This document shows positions 1 through 12,153 of a DNA stretch of 64,000 bases, piece after piece. How positions within the stretch are numbered: the first letter of the stretch is position 1; each line of letters begins with the position of its first letter. The stretch covers positions 84,238,032 through 84,302,031 of the forward strand of contig CM073591.1 of the NCBI GenBank assembly GCA_037074705.1, written 5' to 3'. The notes under the pieces were generated by a model. It was not told the origin of the DNA, did no database searches, and saw only the letters and a list, made by a program, of their open reading frames with translations. The translations under genes and the position numbers were made by a program. This DNA is from Zhengitettix transpicula (lineage: Eukaryota > Arthropoda > Insecta > Orthoptera > Tetrigidae).

Positions 1-59
1 ATCAGTAAATAAAATTGCTTACACAGAAGTATAAGATAAATATATTGTAGTAATTGGTA

Positions 60-800
60 ATTAAGACATTGTTCTAATTGGATTGTAGAGGACTCATTAT
101 TAGTGGATATAGAGCGGACGCCGCAACAATCCGGCAAGGCAAAGAAAACATTGTTGAGGTTCTACGCGCTCAAAATCTACGAGACGAAGAGGACAGTCGG
201 GCCGTAGGCAGCGAGGAGAAAAGAATAAAATTCCAAGTCATAAAAAATTTGAACAATACAGTCGGTCAGCAGACAGCGAATAGAACGGACGAAAAGAACT
301 CATTGAAAGTTTTACAGTCGGCAGTCAGAACGAATGATTGTGGTCCAGTCACAAACATGCTTTCAGTTATTAAAAAGTAAAGCAATATTCAGACAAACCA
401 ATGAAGTCCATTGTCAACTAAAGCCACGAGATCTACAAATCCAGGTTGCAGTAAAGCATCGTGAACCAACCAATTTGTGGTAAGCCAACTAGCAAACAAC
501 GCCAATTAGAGTCTGTGAGAACTTAGAATCAGTGATGTCCCAAAATTGTGCACGAAAAACTAAAAATGAGACCTGGGCGGCCGTAAGTAGAGAAAACTTT
601 AAAATAATTTGTAAACCGTGTTTAAAAGATAAAAGTCAGATCGTTCTTTGATTTCCATAAAAGGTAAATGTAATTTTAATTATTTAAATTCTGCCATTTA
701 TCAATCCCAGATCAAGACCCTGAGATCCCAAATATTTTGTGTATTATATAATTGTTTTTAAATTTGGCACAATAAATTTTGTTTGTTCTTTAAAGTTATT
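60..800 (+). mobile_element. LTR-like block, copy 1
   Basis: A ~740 bp block ends in a module shared with 32.9 kb and 54.4 kb. A GTTCTTTGATT stretch (645-655) is followed by CCCAGATCAAGACCCTGAGA (706-725), then an AATAAA signal (771-776) and TTTGTTTGTTCTTTAAAG. This order resembles the R-U5 part of a retroelement LTR or another retroposon 3' end. A 100-codon open frame at 78-380 starts at TTG and resembles no protein I know. I see no tRNA primer site or internal gag-pol, so if this is an LTR it is solitary. The outer boundaries are uncertain. Confidence 0.35.
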
Positions 801-2085
801 AGTGTATTTCATTTAGAAACGCCACAACCACATTCATACTTTCACATTATATTTAATTATTACAATATCAAAATGACAAAATTTGAGGCCTTAGTTTAGT
901 AGAACACGTCGCTCACGTTCATCCGTGCAGTTGGCGATAGGATTTCTGCGGATGGAAATCTGTGGCGTTTGGCAACGTCTCTGGCATCTGTTGCTGCGCC
1001 AGCGATGTTGTGAAGTTTTCTTTCCCCTAAATCTGGCTGATAAGTGGCTCGAATACTCTCTCTCACCCCCCCTCTCTCCCCCTCCCCCTCTCTCTGTAAA
1101 CTGACAGTGAGTCAATCATAAGTCTCATACATCGGTTAAAAAACTTCTATATTGACGTCTTCCACCTATTATACCAATTTTTTATGGTCAAATTGCTGAG
1201 GTTAACAATCTTTTCCAAATTTCCAAAAACACAATTTGGCTATTTTCAGCAAACTTCTAATTTGAATAACAAGCACACCCTTTGATATCGCACTGTACTT
1301 CAATCAATTTATTGTTTGATATACACTACTATTACGTTCTTTCGTGCGGGCTATTTGTGAAGAATTCTTCCAAACCTTTTGTCAAAGTTTTCACCTTGCG
1401 CCGGAGAATGTTTAAAGCCCCGAACACTTGCCTATGAACCACGTATCCGACTAATGTTATGTATTACAAGTTAGTAAATAATGAAAGACATAAACGCAGT
1501 AGATTGTTTAGGTCTTGGCCATTTTCTGTTCACTGCACCAACGCGTCCAGACATGACGGATGCTACATCCTGAAAACAGTGTTGATATGGTAGACATTAT
1601 ATAGTATGGTAGTATATATATAGCATATATTTCAAGCAATACTTCCGGATGCTGCTTCCGTTACTTATTTGCCACTGAATTCCTTTAAATATTAGGATGT
1701 TTAAATCAAATTTGCCTTGTCGGTTTCTTTTAAATCTTGGTCCCATTTATCTGCTTGGTTTCTTCTCGGTCAAGTTAAAAAATATACTTGTCTGAAAACA
1801 ATGTCATCTCAGTGCTAAGTGTCACCCAACATCTTTAAAATTTTTTGTTCATCCAGTAACTGATGTGAGAATAGCCTTTGAGAAATCTCCAACTTAATCG
1901 ATTCACGTTGCGACTTTTCATACGTGCTTAGAATAAATTCTTGTCGTAGTAAAGATACTTTATGGACACTACGTACAATCACTTTATAGCAAAACTATTT
2001 CATATTTCATGTTCTTATGTATGAATTAATTTTAATCTACTTTTTATATTAGAAATAAATAATTATCATAATACGGGTTTTTGAT
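801..2085. other. Unassigned stretch with pyrimidine tract
   Basis: No recognisable gene. A C/T-only low-complexity tract lies at about 1050-1096 and creates a spurious arginine-rich frame on the minus strand. A mostly open but unrecognised frame runs over 1330-1590 with at least one stop. The remainder is AT-rich. Confidence 0.5.
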
Positions 2086-2866
2086 AAAGTTTTCGTCCAG
2101 ATATGACTGTCCGAAACCGAGTGGCGTAAAGAGTCTTCGGCACTAAACAGAACTGGATCTACGAGCTCGACAAGCCAAGCTGATAAGAAAAACGTCAGTG
2201 ATCCTGAACAGAAGACAAGCACTAATCCACCCAAGAAAACAAAACATTCAGGATCATAAATATAAGGCGCTTAGTCAATCATTAGGTCCGCTAAAAATAT
2301 TATATGAAGAAGAAACCAGTGCTCCACCTATCCCTTTGGAACAGTTAAAGACTCTTATACTAAATGCTACGGACTCAAAGAACCCAAGAACCATTATTAG
2401 AGATTACCAAATACCCTCTACATCGTTCATAAATGTATTGGACTCTTTGTACCCACACTTAAATGATAAAACGGCAAAAAATAGAATAAAAAGGCTCGTA
2501 AATTTAGTCAAGAAACAGGAGAGTGATACATATTCAGAAGCAGACGCCTCTTCCTAATAAAAACTAACTATAAATACAGTACGGTGGAATTTGCAACAGT
2601 CGCAGCTTCAAATATGTTAATATAATTAATTATTCTATTATTATGATAAATAATTAACAAATGTGAATTGTAAAATGTAAATGTAAGAAACCCACATTTT
2701 GAAATATATAATTAATTTTTCAATCTGTTCAATTGTATGTATAGTATTGGAATTAATGCGAATCGCAGCATACTTACGTAAACAAGCACTATTTGTAATT
2801 TATTTATCGGTCGCCTATGACCAAGTTGTTAACGCGACCATTATAAACTTTTAATAATAATAATAA
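2086..2866 (+). mobile_element. ORF1-only LINE copy A1
   Basis: This copy aligns over most of its length with the inverted copy at 28073-28757. Both have an ORF1-like C-terminal segment, then about 250 bp of 3' UTR with no reverse transcriptase, then a tail. The tail has GTCGCCTATGACC (2810-2822), GCGACC (2833-2838) and an (AAT)n end at 2855-2866. The same tail type ends the LINE at 29.7 kb and the SINE at 17.5 kb. The lack of an RT in both copies suggests a non-autonomous LINE derivative. The 5' boundary is approximate, but homology to the other copy is clear from about 2158. Confidence 0.65.
2198..2557 (+). pseudogene. LINE ORF1-like C-terminal fragment
   Basis: This is a 119-codon frame starting at GTG, so it has no convincing start and is best read as the 3' part of a longer ORF1. 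The preceding Ser/Thr/Lys-rich segment (STSSTSQADKK) sits in a different frame, which points to a frameshift near 2240. The body has a KALSQSLGPLK motif and a basic helix near the C-terminus (KTAKNRIKRLVNLVKK), and it ends in acidic and serine residues. The inverted homologue at 28.3-28.7 kb preserves most of these residues but has its own small indels. I assign it to LINE ORF1 because it sits directly upstream of a LINE tail. I see no CCHC knuckle, so it is not a typical Jockey gag. Function is unknown; nucleic-acid binding is an inference. Confidence 0.5.
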
Positions 2867-3814
2867 GTTCCAGAGCGAATCTGCTATCAAACAGTTATGC
2901 AAACAAACTCTTCCAACATGAGAAAATTAGAAGACAACGATGGTTTTGGTGCTGAATTGGAAAATAAAACACTTTTCAGGGTTGAAAATGATGCATAAGA
3001 AAATTACAATTATTTATTATTACACAGCAACATTATATACCGCGTAATAGAATACGCTTGCTTGGAATAGCACTAGAGACTTAACGTGCTTCACCAAAAG
3101 ACTGCAGCCAGATAGATATCTAAATAATTGAAGTAACAGTCATAATTATTTACCAAGTATTTTTCTTTTGATTTTTCATTTTAATTCAAATTAATTATGC
3201 TTTACTTTAAGTTCTCTATGGTTCGTGTGCACACGTTTAGAGAAAAAAATGGCATGCTCAACTAGCGGACCTATTATTTCCCAAATGGAGAAGTCAGCGA
3301 CGTGGGATAAAATCTGCGCGTAGGTGTCGTAAAGGGGGTAAATGTGCCATTAAGGCAAGGAAGCTTCACTTAATAGCTATTTTACGGTTTATCTTAAGGG
3401 AATACTGTTTGCTTCTTTGAATAACAATATTGCATTTAAGATTCTAACCTTCATGTTTGTCGTTTAGATAAATCCTAAACAAATTTCACTAGCTCTCGTA
3501 TCTTTACAATGATGGCATTCAGCACAGTCAATAAGGTTTCTGTGAATAGGGAATAAATTATATGTATCCATTTTGGAACCATTAATTCCAACAAACATTA
3601 GCCTTTAGGAGACCTTAAGAAGTAATCTGAAGTCAAGACAATTAAATTTGGTTACCGTTTAAATTCAGATTATTTATACGAATTATGGATTGAATAAAGA
3701 AAAGAAAATTAAAGTTATAATTGCATACATAAATAAAAATATTCCAAGAAAGAAACGAACAAGGGCACTCACAGCACGGCTGCAATTTCTTCAAACTAAA
3801 GTTTAATTTTATTT
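2867..3814. other. Unassigned AT-rich stretch
   Basis: No coding, RNA or repeat signature that I can support. Open frames here are short. Confidence 0.5.
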
Positions 3815-3960
3815 TAGAGTAACACGCTATATGAGCGTAATCCACGTGCATAGAAAGAGATTTGAAAGGGGGGTTGCAGAAGGGTGAAGGAAGGTAGACA
3901 AGGATTAACTAGGGCCCCCGGGCTTTGGTTTAAGCATCCTACCCGGTATTCTTATTGGAT
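3815..3960 (-). mobile_element. R540 repeat fragment a (3' part)
   Basis: Matches the tail-proximal part of the R540 family: GATTTGAAAGGGGGG, AGAAGGGTGAAGGAAGGTAG, TAGGGCCCCCGGGCT and CCTACCCGGTATTC, in the same order as 25.83-25.95 kb. Only about 145 bp remain, without the A-rich tail. Confidence 0.75.
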
Positions 3961-4249
3961 ATTTTCATCTCTGTTTAATTTATAATTTTTTCCAACTACA
4001 GACAGAATACAGAAAAAAATGTAAACGCACAACGGTTCTTCTGAACTCGTCAAGTGCTCTAAAACCTTATTAAATAGAACAAGTTAATCAAAAAAAATTG
4101 TAAAAGAATTCAGGGATGTAAATTATTATATATTCAAAGCCTTTTCAACATTTTGAATATTGACATAGTTGTTCTCCAATCTCATATTATCATTTCAGAA
4201 ATTAACCTGTTTTCTATATCAAAAACTTTTGTAGCACCTCAATCAAATG

Positions 4250-5070
4250 TGTGATACCTAGTAAGAGTATGTTTGGTGATAACTGAGTGCTTATCATCAT
4301 AAAGTCTGGTATTAGCTCGATGTTCTTTTAATCAAGTTATTGAAGGTCCGCTTAGTTTGACCTATATAAATAGCATCACAGTTGGCACACGAAATTTTAT
4401 AAACCACGTAATGCGTTTCACTTAATACCAAGTGATATTTATAGTTCTTATTCTGATAAGGAGTCTAGGGAGCCAGACAATTTATCAATAATGTTGAAAT
4501 GCTTAAAAGAGTCGATATTATTTTGAATGCGACTGAGGATAAAACGATGGAAATTCTTTTGTCCCGTTTGACAAGATTAGTTTTGAAAAACTTAAGCTTC
4601 CTCATATTCTTGGAGGTATTTAAATTGATGAAGGGGCGTAAATAAGAACGAACAGCGCGCAAAATAGCAGAATGAAATTTTGTATTGGACAAGATAATCG
4701 CAACGGTCAACACGATTAAAAACCACAGTGTTTTTATGTTGTAATGGATGATTAGAAAAAAATGTTAAGAACGTCTAAGAATAGTTGGTTTGCGGTACCA
4801 ATTACTAACTAAAAACCCGTTCACAGTGATAGAGACTTCAAGAAATCTAAGTGAGCAATCCACCATAGATTCGTAAGAGAACTGTGACCTAGAGTTATAT
4901 ATTTTTAAAATATTAATGATGTTTCTATATCAGAGGAAGAAGCAGTGCATAAAATGTCATCCATAATAGGAAAGAGAAATAGTAATAGATTAAAGTCACT
5001 GCAAAGGGAAGGGACAAAGAACTGCCCATCCTTGAATTTGGTGATAATACTGATTGTTAAAAATAAAGTA
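4250..5070 (-). pseudogene. Penelope-like element relic (RT plus GIY-YIG)
   Basis: Read on the minus strand, this carries the order of domains in a Penelope-like retroelement. An IMDDILCTASS motif near 4964-4932 stands where the RT catalytic motif (usually Y-x-DD) is expected. It is followed by RFLEVSITVNGFL and WYRKPT (4800-4783), which are characteristic of the Penelope RT C-terminus. A stretch with NTKFHSAILRAVRSYLRP follows. A GIY-YIG endonuclease remnant CANCDAIYIGQTKRTF lies at about 4393-4340. Stops and at least one frameshift separate the parts, the aromatic residue before DD is changed, and neither end is recognisable. The longest uninterrupted piece is 82 codons (4465-4713). This family primes at broken DNA with its endonuclease; this copy is dead. 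Confidence 0.8.
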
Positions 5071-6652
5071 GGTTGAATTTAAGAAACGGTTGAGGATAAT
5101 CAATGATTCGTCTAACGGAATATTAGTGTATTATAAATGTGCCATCTTGGTATAAAACGATTAAAACTAAGTCGTTACGGATTGGTGCCGTTTCCTAATC
5201 ATCTTATTTATTAAACTGCAACAGGGCATTTCCCCAGTAGCAGTTTTAATTAAACTATAGAAAATGAAATTATTTAATAAATTAAAATTATAAAATATAT
5301 TATATATTCAATATCCAAGACAAGTTAATTATCGCTTTCATATTTTGATTTGATTAAAACCCTGGAACCATTACGAAGGAAAAATAGCGCCCTTGACTTC
5401 ATCTCACTTCATTAGCTCAAGCATTAATTATCCCAAAGCGTTGCTTTGAAATTTGAGAAAGAAAATTAATTAACTCACCACTTCACTCTACCGATTATGA
5501 CAGCATAATCTTTATTTTGCCCGGACGTTACATGTAATTAGTAATAATTATTATAATAAATTTCTTAATATATTTACACATTACATCCAGATCTTTGAGA
5601 ACATTGTTAGTATATAACCATCTGAGTGGCATAGTTAACTATATACAAACGAGTATTATGGAATGTCTGTTTCGTTAAATCTGTTATTATTGATATATAT
5701 TTTTAATGTAACTGGGGCGATAGTTTGTTTCTCCATGTTGGTTTAGTTATCTGTCACTCATTCTATATGATCATGAGATTACAAACCATCATCGTCATAA
5801 ACATAGTGTTAATGTGTTAAGTGCTATCACAAACATTAGCGCCATACTCTATAATAGCAAGAGCTTGCAATTTTTTCTTATAGTTTTCCATAATATATGA
5901 GGTGATATAATTTAAATTCTTATCTCTTCTTCGCACTCTGCATATATTTATGGGAGCAACATTCATATATATATAGATATAGATATAAATATTTGCATTT
6001 AATAAGTTACCGGCTTGTAGTAAATTCTACGTCAATTGGAAAGTAGTCCCGAATTATTTGTATAAGTAATAGTGTATATGTAGAGTCTGTTCAATTGTTG
6101 GTGCGGCCAGATAGCTTTGTTGGCGGATACTCTTGACTGCAGCGTGATGTAAATTGATCTTAAGTATCGCACGTAAAAATACATTTTATATTAATAGAGT
6201 TTTCAAAAATAATGTTAAAGAAATTAATGTTAACTACTAGTGTGATAGTTTCATCGAGAATATTAAAATGCGTAGGAATTAAAGCCACGAGTTCTATATT
6301 CAAGCGTGTTAATTGAGTCACGCCTCAGTTAGAGTAGGATCGACACAAACAAGTGATGATAGTGAATAAGTGAAGTGATTACGGTCAAAAACAGAGAAGT
6401 ATAATTTTATTAAATATTTCAAATGCTTCTGCAAAAACTGAAGAAATAAAGGCACGCGTTCCAGATCATCAAGGGACGACGACACAGATAAGCAAATACA
6501 AACTTTCAATTACAATATTTGATTTAAGCCACGAGCCCAACTGTTCTTCCCACAGAAAGTAGGACCTCATGCTTAACTAAAAACTTTCACAAGTATTAAT
6601 TGTGTTCATAGTAACCAAACATCTTTAACTGTAATTAAAATTTTTCTTTTTC
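5071..6652. other. Unassigned AT-rich stretch
   Basis: No supported gene. TA-rich runs lie near 5960-5990. The 11 bp word AAGCCACGAGN appears at 6283 and 6525, and also at 421 in the first LTR-like block; this may be chance. Confidence 0.4.
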
Positions 6653-6928
6653 ATGATAATCAATGGTTTAAATAATGCCACCTACCTTATACAAATTAAA
6701 ATGCCACTTAAAGACTTACACCCAGACCTGTACAATAAAGGATGTCACATAATGGCGTCCAAGCCTCTGAAAAGAAAGTATGTCACAATACATACACTAA
6801 ATTTGCAGATGACTATGACCACCTATCACGCTGAAGTCGTTTGTGGACCCAACCAATATAAGACTAAAAGCAGATTGTTTGCCACGACTTTTGATATGGA
6901 AAAACGGCGTGGTTTCAAATGTTTTTGA
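6653..6928 (+). other. Unrecognised 91-codon ATG frame
   Basis: One of the few frames here with a genuine ATG. It encodes a basic 91-residue product with Met/Thr/Tyr-rich stretches and three cysteines (CHIM, VVCG, FKCF). I recognise no domain, signal peptide or membrane segment. There is no neighbouring exon or clear splice context. It may be chance or a decayed element; protein status is unproven. Confidence 0.15.
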
Positions 6929-7865
6929 CGCGTGATGATTGTTGATGCATGGGAATATTGTAAAGAATTATTTTTGTAGGCTGGGTTTTTACGTTAAACC
7001 AAAAATTATTGACCATTAAAGAAATTTTTATATATGTTTATTACAGTTAAGCATGAAAAATTCTTATCTCAGGCACCTGTGGTTTTTACATAGAAGAGAT
7101 CTGGTGCCCGTACCAAATACGTACTGCTATTCTGTGTTGTGTTGCTTGCTGTAGCTCTCGTACCGACGTCTCCGTATCTCACAGCCGGCAGAACGGGCAG
7201 TGATGACTTTAGTCAGGATCATTGCAAGGCGTCGACTCAGGGGTTGACCACTGGCTAAGGCGTCGGCCACCGGGATTGATTGCTGGCAAGCCGTCGTACT
7301 AAATTGTGTAGCTTCGATGAACTCTTCACTAACAAATTGTGGCCCCTATCTAACGACGATTCTGCCTCGGACTATATCAGAGACAACAACTTAGAAAAGT
7401 TTACAGCAGAACTCATGAGATTTGTAGATCGGTGACACTTAAAACGTATACACGTAACGCAATACGGAGCCTCTCATAATCACATCCACCAGCTGCGGTG
7501 AGCGCAGAAAAACTTATCTTCGTTCCCTCCATTATAGCCTCCCATTTTTTACTTTTTTTCATTATTAGAAAACTTCGTCGAAATGTCAGTTTCACTTATT
7601 CTTCCATTGTTACAAGAGGTATAGCACGTAGCTGCAGTTCCGTAGCCAACAATGGCCAACTATTCTGTCATGTTGAGGCCAAAAATCGAGACAGGACACG
7701 AAAAATACTTGGATGGAAATATTAATCTCCTCCACCCCCACGCACGTGCACGATTTCAAATTCTCCAAACCACAGCATACAACACTTCCGAGACAAAGCA
7801 AAACTAAACCAAAATACAAGCGTTACAATATGGAGCGAGTGTAAGAGAAACAGCTAGCTACATGA
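6929..7865. other. Unassigned stretch with degenerate ~30 bp repeats
   Basis: A less AT-rich patch (about 7140-7400) contains a short degenerate tandem repeat at 7224-7296. Three phrases of the form GCAAGGCGTCG, GCTAAGGCGTCG and GCAAGCCGTCG are spaced about 30 bp apart. The frames at 7413-7819 on both strands overlap each other and match nothing I know. Confidence 0.4.
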
Positions 7866-8400
7866 GTTAAATTTTGTAATAATGTGGTGCGATTAATCAT
7901 TTTTCTAGTTGCATCATTCTGATCCCAGAGTGAGAAACTGTCATAAACACAAGCATAGGTTCTACCCTTCATGGTTAGGGGCACTATTATAGTTCTACCC
8001 CTTTGATTCGTATGGAATAACGTCTTAATAGCACAACATACCCAAGTATTGTTCCAGATCAAGTTCATGGCATATACCTTATTTCAACAATACAATGTGC
8101 TACGCCAAAGTGCAGGAAGAGCTCCAGGAACATAAAGAAAATTTTTCTTTTCGCAGATGGGCCACAATCACCAGATCTGAATAAAATTGAGAATTTGTGG
8201 GACTAAGTTGAATGATCCATCTGGCAGGTTGATTCACAACCATAAAATGTCACATAACTGGGCTATGGTATACATCGGGCATGATGTCACATTCCTCACA
8301 TCACCTTTCAATATCTTGTGAACTCAAATCCAAGAAGAATCCTCGCCTCATTGAATGCAAAATGTGACTCGACGATGTACTGACAGGCTCTTCATAATAA
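7866..8400 (+). pseudogene. Tc1-like transposase relic (C-terminal part)
   Basis: The clearest signal is GPQSPDLNKIENLWD at about 8158-8203, the Tc1-family block around the third catalytic acidic residue. Upstream, ATPKCRKSSRNIKK and a preceding FQQYN segment stand where the family has an FQQDN-type second catalytic motif; here the Asp appears replaced by Tyr. Downstream, SNPRRILASLNAKCDSTMY (about 8326-8382) corresponds to the usual C-terminal S-M-P-R-R...Y end. Stops and frameshifts break the frame repeatedly. No terminal inverted repeats were found, and the N-terminal DNA-binding half was not identified. The part before about 8070 is included only tentatively. Confidence 0.6.
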
Positions 8401-8555
8401 GCTTGTCACTTAGTGGATACTTCATCTACTATACAGTATAGTTATTCTAATATAATTTAGTCATAGAATTAATACGTTTTGAAGCATAGCTTTTAGAATG
8501 AAAAAATCAGGGTATATTCATTCAAATGCAGTAGTTCCTTGAGAAACAGCAAATT

Positions 8556-8890
8556 AAGCCAATGTTTTATTAGTACTCAAAACAAATTTGGTATACGAAT
8601 TAATAACGATTAAAAAATACAGGATATTTCGGGTTTTCCATCATTTTTCTATGAGAGGACCTGCTTATTTTACATTCATTAGTCACCATAAGCAGGTACG
8701 TGTCCTTTCACAATAACATGTGCATGAAGAAAATTTAAGCAAAAATCTATGCCCGAAATATTTATTTTTTGTACATTTTTCAGGTGATGACTTAAGAACT
8801 GAAAGCTCCTGTACGTTTTAATCGTTATAAATATGTGTCATTGGCACATGTGTACCAAAACTTTTTTGAGTACTAATAAAAACTTGGTTA
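8556..8890. mobile_element. Foldback MITE 1 (~335 bp)
   Basis: The outer arms are long, imperfect inverted repeats. TTATTAGTACTCAAAA...TTTGGTA...TAACGATTAAAA...TACAGGA on the left (from 8566) reappears reverse-complemented at 8797-8890. The centre is another inverted pair, AGGACCTGCTTAT / ATAAGCAGGT (8657-8697). The right arm is longer because of insertions. There is no coding capacity. This structure is typical of a non-autonomous DNA transposon; its superfamily is unknown. Confidence 0.75.
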
Positions 8891-11800
8891 AATATACTTT
8901 TTGAATATTAGTGTATAAAACTCTTTTAAGTATATTCAGAAAATCATAATCAATATTTTTGGTACTTTTTTAGTTGATTACATCCACATATAATTATTGA
9001 ATAATATTTTTCACAGAAAAATATATTATAGGCATCAACTAAATTTTGATATGTGTGGAATGTACAAATTATACTCACTCAGTTCTGCAATTTTTTTAAA
9101 ACGTGAAAGTAACTGTTACCACTGAAACCAATGTTGCTAGCGGTACAGTCTAGTCGTAGTTTATTTACAAGGTAAAATATGTTCTTTAAACTTAATATTT
9201 ATCCTTCTCGAAATTTCTCGTATCTGTATTAAATGGTCTGTAATACTTTTAATTATCATTAATAATCTTCTTGAATAATAGAATAAATCATTTTGAACGG
9301 ATCATTTATGTGTGGTAACGGGCTTCTTCTCTCGATTTAATATTTAATCATGATTAACAGACCGTTTATATCGCCATATTGTCCTTGAAATGCTCGTGGG
9401 ATCATCTGACTTATTTATATTTCTACATAAAATTCTCTGATCTTGTTCCTTTCTGTGTCAAATATTTTCAAATGGATACATTCGCTAATATTGTTTTTAA
9501 AAAACTAATTGTTTTTCTTTCCTTGTTCTTCTCGAAATAGTGGCGTGATAACGTTAAATTGTTAATAATGGGTCGAAAAGAATTGATCATAAATCAATTT
9601 AGAATGTTAAGAGTGTTTGGCATATGGTTTGTCGATTGCCGCGCAAATTCTAATTGGAATATAAGGATCACTTTGAAGTTCAAACTGAGGGTATCGTGGT
9701 AACGATTTCGTTGCTTTCGATTACCCACATTGTTCCGAGACAAGGCCGTTCAGGCGAATAGGAGCCGGTCTTATAATGGAGAGACTCCGCCATTGTGTCC
9801 GGGACAAAGTACTAGTGCCGTGGAGGCATCCGTCACTCCAAAGTTGGGAACGGCAGTTGCTCTCTTCCTGACTAACCTGGATAAATTACCCACCAACTTC
9901 GCATCGCTGAGCGAAGAAACCGGACCAGTTGTCATCGGCGGATTCCTCCAGGTGGACTAATGTACTCGCCAACTCCGCAAAGCTAGGGCCATTTATCTTT
10001 ATGACGGATGGAAATTTAGCCTTTGTTGCAGTTCTGGCGAGAATACGATTCGTATTTGGAAGTCATGAGGCTACAAAGAAATCTGTCAAAGAAAACATAT
10101 AGAATGTTTAATATAGATTATTAGTCACAAATTGAATTAATCTCTGGCATAAAGTAACATTAATAATGATCATTTTGTAACTTTAAGATTTGATACAAGG
10201 AGAACATTGCAAACTTTTGAAATCAGTTGTGAATGCCACATCAGCTCTTATGTTGAAATATAGTTATCAGGTATAAAAAAGCACAAGCTGTAACAGGCCG
10301 GTTATAAACAAATACGAAGTTGAAAGATTTTTTTGGGTACTCTACTGGGTCTTTATATGAAATTATGAGATATATTCATTTAAGAATAGAATAATGCTTT
10401 TAATCAAAGCTGAGCTCTAAAGGCAGTGAATCTGAATTAAGGATTAGGGTAGATAAGCCTCAACTGGACCTCCGCTAAGTACTTGGGCATTCCATTCCGC
10501 ATTGAAGTCCTAAAATTAGAATGTAATTGTGTGGCTGTGTTCAGGTCTATATAACGGATAGAAAAAGCGTCCTTGTGGCCGGGAATCCACTCAGTGTTTA
10601 CAGCGCACGTAGTGGTCAGGTTGAGATTTTAACAACCTAACCCAATAATTATTAGTTTTATCAATAGTAAATTCCAATATTTACTGCGATTTTTTCTCGG
10701 AATTATTTCGTGAGGAGATAGAATTGCTAGCGAATTTATGTGAATATTACGTTGAAAGGTACTTGATGCTGTCGGTTTCTGTCTCTGAGCAGCTTTATAT
10801 GCTATTGCTGTACTCGATTTTAATTAAAGCTCAAACCGTTCTTCGTTGAAACCATTCAACTTAATCAAATTGTGGGGGTCTCGCTCGCCATTCCTAAACA
10901 AAAACTAAGGGCTTTACCGCAAGAAATGAAAAGAAAGACTACTTGATTTATCCTGTTCATTATATATTCATTTTCAAACATATCACTACACTGGATAACA
11001 AGTCCCTCTCAACACCGACATAATACTAGAACTCAAAATTCCACATTCAACAAACGTGTTAACATTTCACATCGTTGTCCAAGAACAATAAATGACGATG
11101 GTGTAAGAGGAAGACTTGTAACATTGTAAACATGTCTGGACGGTATGGCGCGACTACAACAACGTAACAGCAGAACGACGGGAGCATTACATTTTGCTTT
11201 TTCGGCGTCACATCAAAGGATTGTTACACGATGGCGTTGCAACGGACGGAAAGACTGCTTGACAAGTGTTAGCCGATGCCCAAGAACAATTGATTTTTTC
11301 TTAAATTTGATGATAAATTATTATTTATAATAATATAAATAGACGGCGTTCAGTCATAAAAGTGTAATTTTTATTAATAAAAAAATTAATTTCACGACGT
11401 CTCGTTATCTTTTGAGACCTCATAAGGTTGGACAGTTTAATAAAGTTGTTTGCAATTCATACGTAAAATTTAGAGGAATGTTCTGCTGGAAAAATTTCTT
11501 TTGTAACAGGCAAACTAACTTCAAAACCTAGTAATACCACTTCAATTAAACTGAAGCAATACTAATTGCTCGTATTTGACCAATTAATATATTACTAATG
11601 CAGATTAATAACAGTAGTGAGAGCTAATTTATTTATTTTAAACACGCAATCACTATTCATTAGACTGAATAGTACAACTTAGTGTAGTTCCATAAAAATA
11701 ATACATTTTATGAAAGACATATCGTCTAAAATTATGACATTAAAACAAATTTACGAAAGATTGAAAATTGAAAGATGTTTAATAATTTTATTTCACAAAA

Positions 11801-12116
11801 TATGAGAAAAAGGGTTGCTATAATTTTATTCTTAAAATTGTTTAAATTTTAAATGAATTAATAAATAATTTTTGTTATTTGACTATGGAAATTGTCGAAA
11901 GATTATATGTGATAAAACATGTCAGGATAAATTAAATATATGAAAGAAAAATAAGAAGTCATTTTACTGACATCATGTATGTTTTGATTGCTAATATTCT
12001 TCAGGTATAATATACATATCGTATTTAATAAATGAAATAATAATAAAGCGCAGAAAAGATAGCATAAAAGTTAAAGTTAGAATAAAGAAACTCATAGCAA
12101 TTAAATTTAACAAACT

Positions 12117-12117
<1 letters not shown>
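8891..12117. other. Unassigned stretch
   Basis: A small inverted repeat (TTTAGTTGAT / ATCAACTAAA, about 8970-9045) lies just beyond MITE 1. The less AT-rich segment 9710-10080 contains a 76-codon frame (9730-9960, TTG start) ending in VVIGGFLQVD; it resembles no family I know. Another frame at 11145-11330 (ATG) is basic and unrecognised. No splice-supported gene. Confidence 0.4.

Positions 12118-12150
<33 letters not shown>
12118..12150. repeat. (TA)n microsatellite
   Basis: About 16 uninterrupted TA units. Confidence 0.95.

Positions 12151-12153
<3 letters not shown>

Noticed and set aside
891..1115. Glycine/arginine-rich minus-strand frame
   Set aside because: It runs through a pyrimidine low-complexity tract and starts at an alternative codon.
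7074..7120. Shared words (GGCACCTGTGG, TAGAAGAGATCTGG) with 27173-27235
   Set aside because: Only two short words in different spacing; not enough to claim a repeat.
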